A stretch of 64,000 nucleotides of DNA from CAYONZ01 sp964405465 (GTDB lineage: Bacteria; Bdellovibrionota; Bdellovibrionia; Bdellovibrionales; JAMPXM01). Below the pieces are notes generated by a model. The model was given only the letters and a program-made list of their open reading frames with translations. It was not told the origin of the DNA and ran no database searches. The position numbers and the translations under genes were made by a program. The stretch's first letter is position 1, and each line of letters begins with the position of its first letter. Below are positions 8,247-15,932 of this stretch, in pieces. The stretch lies in assembly GCA_964405465.1 (NCBI GenBank), contig CAYONZ010000012.1:11739-75738 (forward strand), read 5' to 3'.

Positions 8247-10004
8247 TTATGCCACTTCAGTCTCACAGAGAGCAAGTCCGTCTTCAATTTGTTCGGCAAG
8301 TTCTGGAAAAGCAGTGACCAACTGTTGTAAATCCAACTTCAGAGCTTCACCCGATTTGGAACAAATCTTATAGTATCTGCACAATTCATAAAGTTCTAAT
8401 TTGAGTAGCCATGTATTTGGGGCTTGAGATTGAACTCGTTCAACTAATTTGCTTAGTTGCGCTTCGATGTTATGTGAGGTTCCCGCTCTGAGTAGATTTC
8501 TGAGGGCGCGAACCTCAGCATAAAGACTGTGTTCAAGCGAGGTTTGTGCTGAGTATGTTTTTTTCGGAATGACTTTCGCAACGAAGTCTTCCATCGATCC
8601 AAAGCTGTCACGATCCGCGGGTCCACCAAACGCCGCGACCACTTTGTATCCGACCGCCATATCAAAAATTCCCCAATCCGGCTGGAACAGTATTTCTGAT
8701 TCATGTGTCACTAAGCAGTTTTTAAAACTTAAAACCATGAGTTGGCCATGAGAATTTCGTAACCATCCATTCAACACTCCTTTAACGCGAACACCAGAGC
8801 GAAATTTGAGATCACAACTTTCATTCAATTTGATGTGGAAATTGGCCATTTCCTCTGCGGTGAATTCTGATAGACACTTATTCGACCCGTCTAAAAATCC
8901 AACTGGGGTTCCGTATCCGGTACTGTGATGAGCGGTACCTTGTCCGTTAAGTTGAGTATTTTTGAAACTGAGCTGTGTCGGCCCTTCAAACTGAAGATAA
9001 CAAACTTCTGATCCACAAACTTCAACATCAGAATTTCGATAGCGAATGAGTTTTCCAGAAATTTGTAAGTGAGAGTTCAGTTCGATGGTATTTACCGCTT
9101 CGGACTCTCTTGCGATTTCTAGAGCGTAACGGCCACCCACGCGAAACGCCATTTTGTTTGCAAGTTGCTCTAGAACCTCCCAAAGAGTTTCAAAGTCAGG
9201 AGTAACAAAAAGTTGAGGCTGAGGCTCTGTGATGTCGTACGCGTAGTTGATACAGTCAATCGATAGGGGAATTTTCTTCACTTTATCACTCAGGCAAAGG
9301 CGCGATTCTCCAACAGATGAGAGAAGTCCTGCTCCATAGATTTTGGGTGCCTGCAAACTTCCGATAAGGCCATACTCTGCTGTCCACCAATTCATGCGGC
9401 CCAAATATGCGGCCTCTGAGACAAATGGAATCGCCTGGCTGAGTGACAACAGATTTTTTTCGGCATCGTCTATTTGGGTTTTTGTTGAGGACGGATCTTC
9501 TTTAAGATCTGAGAGCACTCTAATGGCTTCATATTGTTTGAGGTCATGCACACTGATGATAGCTGAGCGCGAAACTGCAGAGTAACGCTTCAGATACTCT
9601 GCAAATGCTGGGTCAACCAAAATGGGTGCATGCCCGGCCGCCTCGTGAACTATATCAGGGGCAGGAGTGTACATCACGTGACTGATGGATCGCATATCCG
9701 ATGCAATTGGTAAGTAGCCCAGCGACTGCATTTCCATGAATGCTGCAGGAGGAATGAATCCGCTTACGGGTATAGCTTTCCAGCCAAACTTTTCGAGGGC
9801 ACTGCTCATTTTGTCGATGTGAGGAATCCGATCGATCTCGATGCCAGTCTTTTGCAAACCATCGAGATAACAAGGGTGAGCATGTATTTTTAAAAACTTG
9901 GTGAGCTGTCGCATAATGTATCGCCACACAGCCTGATTTTCGGGCGTGTAGCGATCATAGTTCTGCTCGACAACATATTTACGCAGATGGGTCGGCAAAC
10001 TCAT
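8247..10004 (-). CDS. phhA: Phenylalanine 4-monooxygenase with long C-terminal extension
   Basis: Pterin-dependent aromatic amino acid hydroxylase, converting phenylalanine to tyrosine. The catalytic domain covers about residues 1-290 and contains HEAAGH with iron ligands His120 and His125 and the third ligand Glu210 in WWTAEYGL. Residues 290-585 form an extension absent from the roughly 260-residue Pseudomonas enzyme. It begins with a beta-rich part (FRSGVRVKGVLNG, GPADRDSFGS) and ends in a helical region; no family is recognised. AAAGGATG precedes the ATG. The product enters the route encoded by hppD-hmgA six kilobases away, although phhA sits between hldD and trmJ. Tyrosine or tryptophan as substrate cannot be excluded. 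Confidence 0.88.
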   Translation of the reverse strand: MSLPTHLRKYVVEQNYDRYTPENQAVWRYIMRQLTKFLKIHAHPCYLDGLQKTGIEIDRIPHIDKMSSALEKFGWKAIPVSGFIPPAAFMEMQSLGYLPIASDMRSISHVMYTPAPDIVHEAAGHAPILVDPAFAEYLKRYSAVSRSAIISVHDLKQYEAIRVLSDLKEDPSSTKTQIDDAEKNLLSLSQAIPFVSEAAYLGRMNWWTAEYGLIGSLQAPKIYGAGLLSSVGESRLCLSDKVKKIPLSIDCINYAYDITEPQPQLFVTPDFETLWEVLEQLANKMAFRVGGRYALEIARESEAVNTIELNSHLQISGKLIRYRNSDVEVCGSEVCYLQFEGPTQLSFKNTQLNGQGTAHHSTGYGTPVGFLDGSNKCLSEFTAEEMANFHIKLNESCDLKFRSGVRVKGVLNGWLRNSHGQLMVLSFKNCLVTHESEILFQPDWGIFDMAVGYKVVAAFGGPADRDSFGSMEDFVAKVIPKKTYSAQTSLEHSLYAEVRALRNLLRAGTSHNIEAQLSKLVERVQSQAPNTWLLKLELYELCRYYKICSKSGEALKLDLQQLVTAFPELAEQIEDGLALCETEVA

Positions 10005-10034
10005 ATAAACATCCTTTGTTTATAGTGAAGCAAA

Positions 10035-11003
10035 TTACAAGTAGGTATCTGGTTGCGCGAGGTAATTTTTAACATAATCTTGTACGCCGATCTCGAGAGG
10101 CCATTGCGGTCGGCTAATTTTTAAGTTCATTAGTCGATCGATTCGTGCCTCTGTGAAATACTGGTATCGAGGTCGCATTTCCATGGGTACGTCAATCCAG
10201 TCAATTTTTACGTCCCGATTCATATTTAAAAATACGGCACGCGAAAGATCAATCCACATTCGTGCGGTGCCGTTCCCCATATTGTAAATTCCTGCACCTG
10301 ATTTTAGATCCATTAATTCCTTCATCCATCGGGTGATGTCCTTTACATAAACGAAGTCACGTTTTTGCTCGCCGTCTTTGTACGCTGGATTGTGTGAACG
10401 AAATAGTTTAAGCGACCCTGCTTCTTGTATCTGGTTGAAGGCTTTGTATACAACGCTGCACATTTCGCCCTTATGGTATTCATTGGGCCCAAACACATTA
10501 AAGAATCTTAGGCCAAACCAGGTCGGTGGAGTTTTCGTTTGTTGCACAGCCCACTGATCAAAAGCCAATTTGGAGGTTCCATATGGGTTGAGCGCATGAA
10601 AAATAGCCGGGTCAGAGGCATCATCGAACCCTTGGTCGCCATTGCCATAGACCGCGCCACTACTGGCATAAATAAATGGTTTTTGTTTGGTTGTGCACCA
10701 GTTCCACAATTTACGAGTGTATTCGGTATTATTTTCTTTGAGATATTCGACATTTAGTTCAGTGGTTGAAGAACAAGCTCCCATATGAACGATCCACGAC
10801 ACCTTGTCTGCTTCCGCTGTGTTCAAAAACTGGAGAAGTTCATCTTTTCCTAAAAAACGCGAATATTTACGCTTTTTGAGCGGTCCTGGACGCTCTGTTA
10901 ATGTGACCGTATCGACGCAAATCGCATCGTTAATTCCGGCTTGATTGAGCTCCCAAACAAAAGCACTTCCTATAAACCCGTTGGCACCTGTTACAATAAT
11001 CAT
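10035..11003 (-). CDS. hldD: ADP-L-glycero-D-manno-heptose 6-epimerase
   Basis: Last enzyme in making the ADP-heptose used for the lipopolysaccharide inner core. The 322-residue protein is an extended short-chain dehydrogenase with the NAD(P) motif TGANGFIG at residues 5-12, a YGTSK catalytic Tyr/Lys pair, and the HldD-specific FGPNEYHKG segment. KENNTEYT and GSLKLFRS segments also match the family. It implies a heptose-containing core and therefore a classical Gram-negative outer membrane. It is the first of three minus-strand genes; phhA follows after 30 bases. Why an envelope gene is coupled to an amino acid hydroxylase is not apparent. Confidence 0.93.
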   Translation of the reverse strand: MIIVTGANGFIGSAFVWELNQAGINDAICVDTVTLTERPGPLKKRKYSRFLGKDELLQFLNTAEADKVSWIVHMGACSSTTELNVEYLKENNTEYTRKLWNWCTTKQKPFIYASSGAVYGNGDQGFDDASDPAIFHALNPYGTSKLAFDQWAVQQTKTPPTWFGLRFFNVFGPNEYHKGEMCSVVYKAFNQIQEAGSLKLFRSHNPAYKDGEQKRDFVYVKDITRWMKELMDLKSGAGIYNMGNGTARMWIDLSRAVFLNMNRDVKIDWIDVPMEMRPRYQYFTEARIDRLMNLKISRPQWPLEIGVQDYVKNYLAQPDTYL

Positions 11004-11124
11004 ATTAGAGTTTTAGCCTAGTTAGAGGGCTAACTCAAGGCAGGTTTTCTACATAAAATTGTTTAAAAACCAAGTAAATACAGTAGGTTACTGGCTGTCT
11101 AAAATATTACAGGAGCAGCGCATT

Positions 11125-11232
11125 ATGAACTGTGTTACAACTGATTCATGCCTTCTCATTTTGAAACTAGTGAATTTGCATTTGAATGGATTCCGGCATC
11201 GGCGCGTGTTCCGCGTGAACAGCAACGGGTGA
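11125..11232 (+). CDS. Possible short upstream ORF overlapping the esterase start
   Basis: A 35-codon frame starting at ATG 11125 has a better ribosome site (AGGAG, nine bases upstream) than the esterase start at 11148, which it overlaps in another frame. The peptide resembles nothing recognised. It may couple or limit esterase translation, or be chance. Confidence 0.25.
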   Translation: MNCVTTDSCLLILKLVNLHLNGFRHRRVFRVNSNG

Positions 11233-11837
11233 TGGTTGTATTGCATGGTCGGGGAGATCGGCTCGATTCGTTTCGCTCCATAAAAGACGAATTGCGAATT
11301 CCCAATTTTAACTACCTTTTGCTGAATGCTCCTCGAAAATACGACGGGGGTTACACGTGGTATGCATTTCCCCCGAATCAAGCGCGAGGGATCCAGAAAT
11401 CCAGAGAAAAACTCTTCAATTTAGTCAGTGAGCTGATGATGGAGGGTTGGGCGAGTGAGCACATATTTTTTTATGGATTTTCTCAGGGCTGTTTGATGAG
11501 TTGTGATTTTTTGATGAATGCCCCGTTTAGGTTAGGTGGAATAGTGGCAATTAGTGGCTATGTCTACTTTTTCTCTGGATGGCAGCGGCGCCTTTCAGCC
11601 AATTCATTTCAAATTCCTTGCCTTATGACCCACGGGACAAAAGACGATGCTCTGGAAATTGAAGAAACGCGAGCGCATTTTAAAAAAATGAAATCGGCTG
11701 GACTACGTGTTCAATGGCAAGAGTTCGAAAAAGACCACGATATTGATATGCAGGAGGAAGTCCCCTTTATTCGCGAATGGCTACTTGCACGTTTGCCGCT
11801 TCCTAAATCTCTTCCTGATACTCAATTGCAATATTAA
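11148..11837 (+). CDS. Phospholipase/carboxylesterase-type alpha/beta hydrolase
   Basis: A 229-residue serine esterase of the phospholipase/carboxylesterase (Abhydrolase_2) group. Key features are the early HGRGD oxyanion segment, the nucleophile elbow GFSQG near residue 113, an acid in HGTKDDAL near 166 and a catalytic His in the DHDID region near 200. No signal peptide is visible, so it is probably cytoplasmic; the substrate is unknown. The ATG at 11148 has no ribosome site and an in-frame TGA lies just upstream, so start-up may depend on the overlapping short ORF. Its last 35 bases overlap the end of the SelO-like gene on the other strand. Confidence 0.82.
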   Translation: MPSHFETSEFAFEWIPASARVPREQQRVMVVLHGRGDRLDSFRSIKDELRIPNFNYLLLNAPRKYDGGYTWYAFPPNQARGIQKSREKLFNLVSELMMEGWASEHIFFYGFSQGCLMSCDFLMNAPFRLGGIVAISGYVYFFSGWQRRLSANSFQIPCLMTHGTKDDALEIEETRAHFKKMKSAGLRVQWQEFEKDHDIDMQEEVPFIREWLLARLPLPKSLPDTQLQY

Positions 11838-13707
11838 CTAGGTTTTGAAAGAGTCGACCGATTGAGCTCTGTAGGTCAATTGGTTTATTTACCATCGGTG
11901 TAGAGGTCGGAGTCTGATGGGTCACGAAGAGTTCGACCGCAGTTTGCAGATCTTCGTTCTTCATGCCTTTTTTCTTAGCCTTTAAAACCTCATCGACAAT
12001 AAACTCTGCACCATTACCGGTGATTCGTCCCGCAAAATTCATTTTGTTAGAGTTCGCCGAGAGTTGTTCAAGAAATGGCCGTCGCGAGGTTCTTTTGCTG
12101 GCTAGAGAAAGCAGTTTACAATAGTCTTTTTTGAAGAGTTCAATCTTGGTTTTCAAATTTCTCGAAAGGCGCAAATCGTGTTTCTTAGCAAAGTTGGAGC
12201 GCATCCATGAAATCAAAGTCTCGTTAGAGACACAGCTGCTTTCAAACTTTGCGAAGTGGTTCTTTTGATTGTGAGTCGATGAATCCAGCTGCCGAGAAAG
12301 AAGTGCCGCTGGAAACTCGCGAAGGACATTTCGCATATTGAACACTGCGGGTCTGTTAACTCCATCGGCTACACGTTTTAATCGGTTCTTAGTTTTAGTG
12401 CGTTCGAGGCGTCCAAAGCTTGTAAACAATTTCTCGGTTGCTTGCCGGTTCTTTTCATAAAGATAATTTGCCTGTTCTTCTGAAAAACCCACTTGTTTTA
12501 AAAAAATCAGGCGAAGATTTTTCTTAAATTCAGAGTCAAACAATTTTATTGAAGAGTGAGAGCGGAACTCTTTGAGATCTTTTCTCTTCTTAGTTTTCAG
12601 AAAATCTACCAGCTGAGCGAAAATTTGAACCGTGAGCTTCGCCTTGTCAGCTTGTTCATTGAGAGTGGTTGAAAAACGTTGGATATCGTCGTAGCGATAT
12701 TGATCATGCCTTAGGCCAAATTGTCGAATGCTGCCGTAGTCGATAATTCCAGGGTCAGCCAAAAGATTATCGCCATCCCACTCCAGCCAAGCAAATACAT
12801 AATGACGTTCAAGCTGTGCCGCAAAGTATGCAAAATCTTTTGCTAGAGTTGTGAGTAGGAGATCGTATTTTTTTCTGGAGTTTATAGAGATTGACCAACG
12901 CCGATTGGCGATCTGTCTTTCAAGCAAAAAATCTGTTGCTGTCTTGAGTTCATCCCAGCGGTTTTGTTTTAAATATAAAAACAGATGCGCCGGGCGCAAC
13001 AGATTGAGTGCAGCTCGCACCCCAATACCCAATCCATTTCCGAGGTCAATGACGGTCAATGTACGCTCGGTTGGAATTCCATTCCGATGAAATATTTCAG
13101 ACATGATGGCCGATCCATAAAGTTCATCGACATCTGCCATTCCACAGCCATATCCAAATTCGCCTTCACCCGACTTGAGTGGGCGATTTGCTTCAACAGA
13201 ACCTGGCGACAATACGGTAACGCCAGTGCCTCGGCTACTGATATCCCAGGTCTTTCCCTCATGTTGAAAAATTCCATTCCAAACGCTGCGACCGTCACCT
13301 GAGGTTTTTCCCTGTTTATTGGCGTGTTGCAGTTGGAGGTAACGTGTTGCCATAAACTTCCGGTCTTTGATTTTTTCTTTTGCAATGGGTTTGCCGTGAA
13401 GTTGATCGTATTCGTTGATAATTTGAATTGCGAACGTGTGAAGAATTTTTTCGATCAATTTTTGGTTGAGTTGGTTCGGGTGGTTTTGGGCAATCAAACC
13501 CATTTCTTTCGCAAGAGCAAAATTGAAATAGAGTACTTCGCCGCGGTCGAGCTGCCGAACAGGATAAGCAACATAACCCTTGGGCATTTTGTCCTGCCAT
13601 GGATGATAGCCATTGAGGAAATCGAAATTTTCATAAGATTCAGTGGTCGTTTGGCGACCCAGAATTTTTGAAACCATCTCGTTCGATATTGAATGTCGCT
13701 TTGACAT
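11803..13707 (-). CDS. Divergent SelO-like (protein adenylyltransferase / pseudokinase fold) protein
   Basis: A 634-residue protein that I place tentatively in the SelO (UPF0061) family. Numbering from the upstream ATG at 13734, GDGRS (146-150), WDISSRGTG (163-171), a GIPTERTLTVI segment (219-229) and DN...IDYGS (322-335) line up with GDGRA, WxLQLKGAG, G-PTTRAL and N-TDN...IDYGP of SelO. N323 and D332 would be the metal ligands, but the ATP-binding Lys appears as Arg168. SelO enzymes transfer AMP to protein hydroxyls. The C-terminal 250 residues are Lys-rich and unlike anything recognised. The start is ATG 13707 or 13734. It lies downstream of an ATP-grasp gene in an apparent two-gene operon. 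Confidence 0.55.
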   Translation of the reverse strand: MSKRHSISNEMVSKILGRQTTTESYENFDFLNGYHPWQDKMPKGYVAYPVRQLDRGEVLYFNFALAKEMGLIAQNHPNQLNQKLIEKILHTFAIQIINEYDQLHGKPIAKEKIKDRKFMATRYLQLQHANKQGKTSGDGRSVWNGIFQHEGKTWDISSRGTGVTVLSPGSVEANRPLKSGEGEFGYGCGMADVDELYGSAIMSEIFHRNGIPTERTLTVIDLGNGLGIGVRAALNLLRPAHLFLYLKQNRWDELKTATDFLLERQIANRRWSISINSRKKYDLLLTTLAKDFAYFAAQLERHYVFAWLEWDGDNLLADPGIIDYGSIRQFGLRHDQYRYDDIQRFSTTLNEQADKAKLTVQIFAQLVDFLKTKKRKDLKEFRSHSSIKLFDSEFKKNLRLIFLKQVGFSEEQANYLYEKNRQATEKLFTSFGRLERTKTKNRLKRVADGVNRPAVFNMRNVLREFPAALLSRQLDSSTHNQKNHFAKFESSCVSNETLISWMRSNFAKKHDLRLSRNLKTKIELFKKDYCKLLSLASKRTSRRPFLEQLSANSNKMNFAGRITGNGAEFIVDEVLKAKKKGMKNEDLQTAVELFVTHQTPTSTPMVNKPIDLQSSIGRLFQNLVNIAIEYQEEI

Positions 13708-13770
13708 CGCACTCACTTTCCGGCGCAAAAGCATAGCCTCAATATCAATATCGGATGTTTAGCTGTCGAC

Positions 13771-15006
13771 TTAAACCGGGTCGAGTGCCGCCCAGCCACC
13801 TCCGGCGGTTCGCATATTGGTCATCGGGCCCTGAAATAGACGGGCCATTCCCAGCTGAATTTTGTTGCGATAGGCATAGAACCTAAGATCGTACTTAAAG
13901 TTCACCTTTTGGTTTGTCTCATTTTGAAATTCTATCTGAGGTGGTACCACTAAATCTTGCGCGATGTAGTCGCCCTCAAGAACCGCGGCAAAGGCTTTTC
14001 TCCTCAAAGTGTCGCCATGAAAAACAGCCTTGCCCCCAAATGAGCGTTGGGGTTTAAAAAACAAAGATTTGCGATTTTGCCATAACCACTCTGGATCAGT
14101 TTTTTGAACGGCATAAGACTTCAGGATTGTGTTTTGAATGATCAAATTAGTCATTTGGTCTAGGTGGAATTTTTCAGCAAGATCAATATGTTGGAGCTCC
14201 AGCAAGCGTTCTTTAGCTGCAAGGGCAAGGTATTCAAATGGATTCGGACTAAAGCAGGTCTGCTGGTCATCGTAGGCTTGGCGAAGATGTTGACTTTCGG
14301 GCTCAACAAAAAGGAAGTCGGTATGGCGATTATAAACTAAGTCCCAGTCTTGTGGTCGACAGTTTTTGAAATCCATAATTTCACACTTGAGGCCATGCTT
14401 TTCGAATAGCTCTTGGTACAAAAGAAACTCAATATATAATTTTTGTTTTTCTGGGGTTTCATCGATTATGGCTATGCTTTTCAGTGAAGGAAGTGGGGAG
14501 TTTGCAGTTGATGACGTAGCAGCCTTAGAGTTGTCGAATGGCATACGCCCAGAGAGAAAGAGTTGGTGTTCTGTTTTAAATGTATCTAGGATTTGTTGGT
14601 CAAAAGAGGGACCAAAATAATTTTCCAGTCCATGTGTTTGGTAGATAAGCTCGCCAACCAACCCCATCGAGGCATTGGTATTGATTTCGATCAATTTCAA
14701 TTGGCCAGAAGCAGTCAAATGAAAGTCAAAACTCATCAAAGCAGAATAGGCATTGGTGGGATGAATATCAGGATATTGATGGCGAATGTGCGCAATGTAG
14801 GTTTTCGAGTTTCTTAATCGATCGAATGCAGCCACTATCAGTGAGGCGCTATCGAGGGTGCTCTTTGCAATTGGAACTCGAAATGGCGAGAGTAAGTTAG
14901 GAAACAGAAGTTCATGATGTTGCTCATGACTGTGATTTGCAAAATGATGTTTATAAACACTAGGATAACGGTCTGCAAGTCTGTCGAGAAATTGTTGGTA
15001 GAACAA
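13771..15006 (-). CDS. Circularly permuted ATP-grasp family protein
   Basis: A 411-residue protein with features of permuted ATP-grasp ligases such as glutathionylspermidine synthase relatives. IEINTNASMG (106-115) looks like the metal/substrate-binding IE-N motif, and FFKPQRSFGGK (316-326) like the nucleotide-binding K-P-x-x-GGKG segment, followed by an F-KYDLRFY strand. Such enzymes join a carboxylate to an amine through an acyl phosphate; the substrate is unknown. Translation starts at a TTG with GAGGAG five bases upstream. The SelO-like gene follows after a gap of about 36-63 bases, depending on its start. A terminator just upstream (15030-15064) isolates this pair from the peroxiredoxin transcript, so a promoter must lie in the 23 bases before the TTG, or the terminator leaks. 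Confidence 0.65.
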   Translation of the reverse strand: MFYQQFLDRLADRYPSVYKHHFANHSHEQHHELLFPNLLSPFRVPIAKSTLDSASLIVAAFDRLRNSKTYIAHIRHQYPDIHPTNAYSALMSFDFHLTASGQLKLIEINTNASMGLVGELIYQTHGLENYFGPSFDQQILDTFKTEHQLFLSGRMPFDNSKAATSSTANSPLPSLKSIAIIDETPEKQKLYIEFLLYQELFEKHGLKCEIMDFKNCRPQDWDLVYNRHTDFLFVEPESQHLRQAYDDQQTCFSPNPFEYLALAAKERLLELQHIDLAEKFHLDQMTNLIIQNTILKSYAVQKTDPEWLWQNRKSLFFKPQRSFGGKAVFHGDTLRRKAFAAVLEGDYIAQDLVVPPQIEFQNETNQKVNFKYDLRFYAYRNKIQLGMARLFQGPMTNMRTAGGGWAALDPV

Positions 15007-15029
15007 ATAGGCTCCTCGGGTATTCTTTT

Positions 15030-15064
15030 AAAAAAAACGCACAGTCCATTTGGCCTGTGCGTTC
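15030..15064 (-). terminator. Rho-independent terminator after the peroxiredoxin gene
   Basis: On the minus strand, AACGCACAG (15055-15063) and CTGTGCGTT (15036-15044) form a 9-bp stem with a 10-base loop, followed by eight T residues in all (counting the stem's last two). It lies downstream of the peroxiredoxin gene and the palindromic repeat. Confidence 0.8.
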
Positions 15065-15083
15065 AAAAGAAAATGTACCAGTT

Positions 15084-15246
15084 TTAGGGCGTGTCCTCAA
15101 TTGGCTAGACTGCTACGCGAAAGCAATAGAAATGATTTGAGCGTTGCTCGTCGTCGAAATAGCACCACTATTTCTCCTCCTCGTGCCTTCAACTCATTTC
15201 TATTGCTTCCGCTCGCGACGTCCGACCAATTGAGGACACGCCCTAA
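15084..15246. repeat. 163-bp palindromic repeat element, complete copy
   Basis: The two ends are inverted copies of about 57 bases. Each outer 21 bases, starting TTAGGGCGTGTCC, is an exact match to the other. The arms then diverge for about 15 bases and match again at AGCAATAGAAATGA. The centre holds a second hairpin, GAAATAG-CACCA-CTATTTC. A partial copy with the same left end occurs at 63947. There is no transposase and no long reading frame, so it resembles a MITE or REP-type element. It lies in the 3' region of the peroxiredoxin gene. Confidence 0.85.
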
Positions 15247-15254
15247 GACTCAAA

Positions 15255-15776
15255 TCAAACCTTGAGATGTTTGTCTCCAGGCTTCCATCCTGCAGCACAT
15301 AGTTCTCCCGATTTGAGTCCAGAAAGAACACGTAAAATTTCATTCGTATCACGACCGACATTGAGGTTGTGGATACCCATATATTGAATCTTTTGTTCTG
15401 GATCGATAATGAATGTCCCTCGAGTGGCGATTCCTTTGTCCTCAAGTAAGACGCCATAGTCACGAGACACGCGTTTTGTGATGTCACCTAAAAGAGGATA
15501 GCCAAGACTTTTGAGATCGTCTTTGATCCATCGCTTATGTGAGTGCACAGAGTCTACGCTGCAGCCGATGATTTCGGCGCCTTGTTCTTTGAACTTGGCA
15601 ATTGTGTCACGAAACTGAGTCAACTCTGTTGGGCACACAAATGTGAAGTCCAGTGGATAGAAAAACAAGACGACCCATTTTCCTTTGTAGTCTGAAAGAG
15701 AAACCTCTTTAACTTCATTTCCATCAAATACAGCAGCACATGTAAACTGCGGTGCTGGCTGCCCAATTACTGGCAT
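15255..15776 (-). CDS. Typical 2-Cys peroxiredoxin (AhpC/Prx type)
   Basis: Reduces hydrogen peroxide and organic peroxides in the cytoplasm. The 173-residue protein has the peroxidatic Cys in DFTFVCPTEL, the GCSVDS strand, a conserved Arg in ATRGTFII, and a resolving Cys in ELCAAGW (usually EVCPAGW). The start at 15776 is chosen because AAAGGAGTG lies immediately before it; an upstream in-frame ATG at 15812 has none. The thioredoxin reductase at 38407 could supply electrons through thioredoxin, but that is inference. Downstream lie the palindromic repeat and a terminator. Confidence 0.93.
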   Translation of the reverse strand: MPVIGQPAPQFTCAAVFDGNEVKEVSLSDYKGKWVVLFFYPLDFTFVCPTELTQFRDTIAKFKEQGAEIIGCSVDSVHSHKRWIKDDLKSLGYPLLGDITKRVSRDYGVLLEDKGIATRGTFIIDPEQKIQYMGIHNLNVGRDTNEILRVLSGLKSGELCAAGWKPGDKHLKV

Positions 15777-15932
15777 TTTCCACTCCTTTGTTGTTGTTGC
15801 GAACTTGACCATTCTGCCTAGGCGGGCGAAGCAAAGTCAAACCGTGATCTTTTCAGTTTTTCAGTGTAAGAATCATTTGCTAATGTGCAGGAGTTGATCG
15901 ACATTTCGTGTACAGGAACCAAGGGAGTGATG

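Noticed and set aside
9343..9585. Plus-strand frame within phhA
   Set aside because: Lies entirely opposite the catalytic domain with no start signal of its own.
11803..11837. Overlap of the esterase and SelO-like genes as a possible annotation error
   Set aside because: Both reading frames have clear family features well before the overlap; a 35-base tail overlap of convergent genes is plausible.
13324..13671. 115-codon plus-strand frame opposite the SelO-like gene
   Set aside because: It is an antisense shadow; the minus-strand frame has conserved motifs and coding context.
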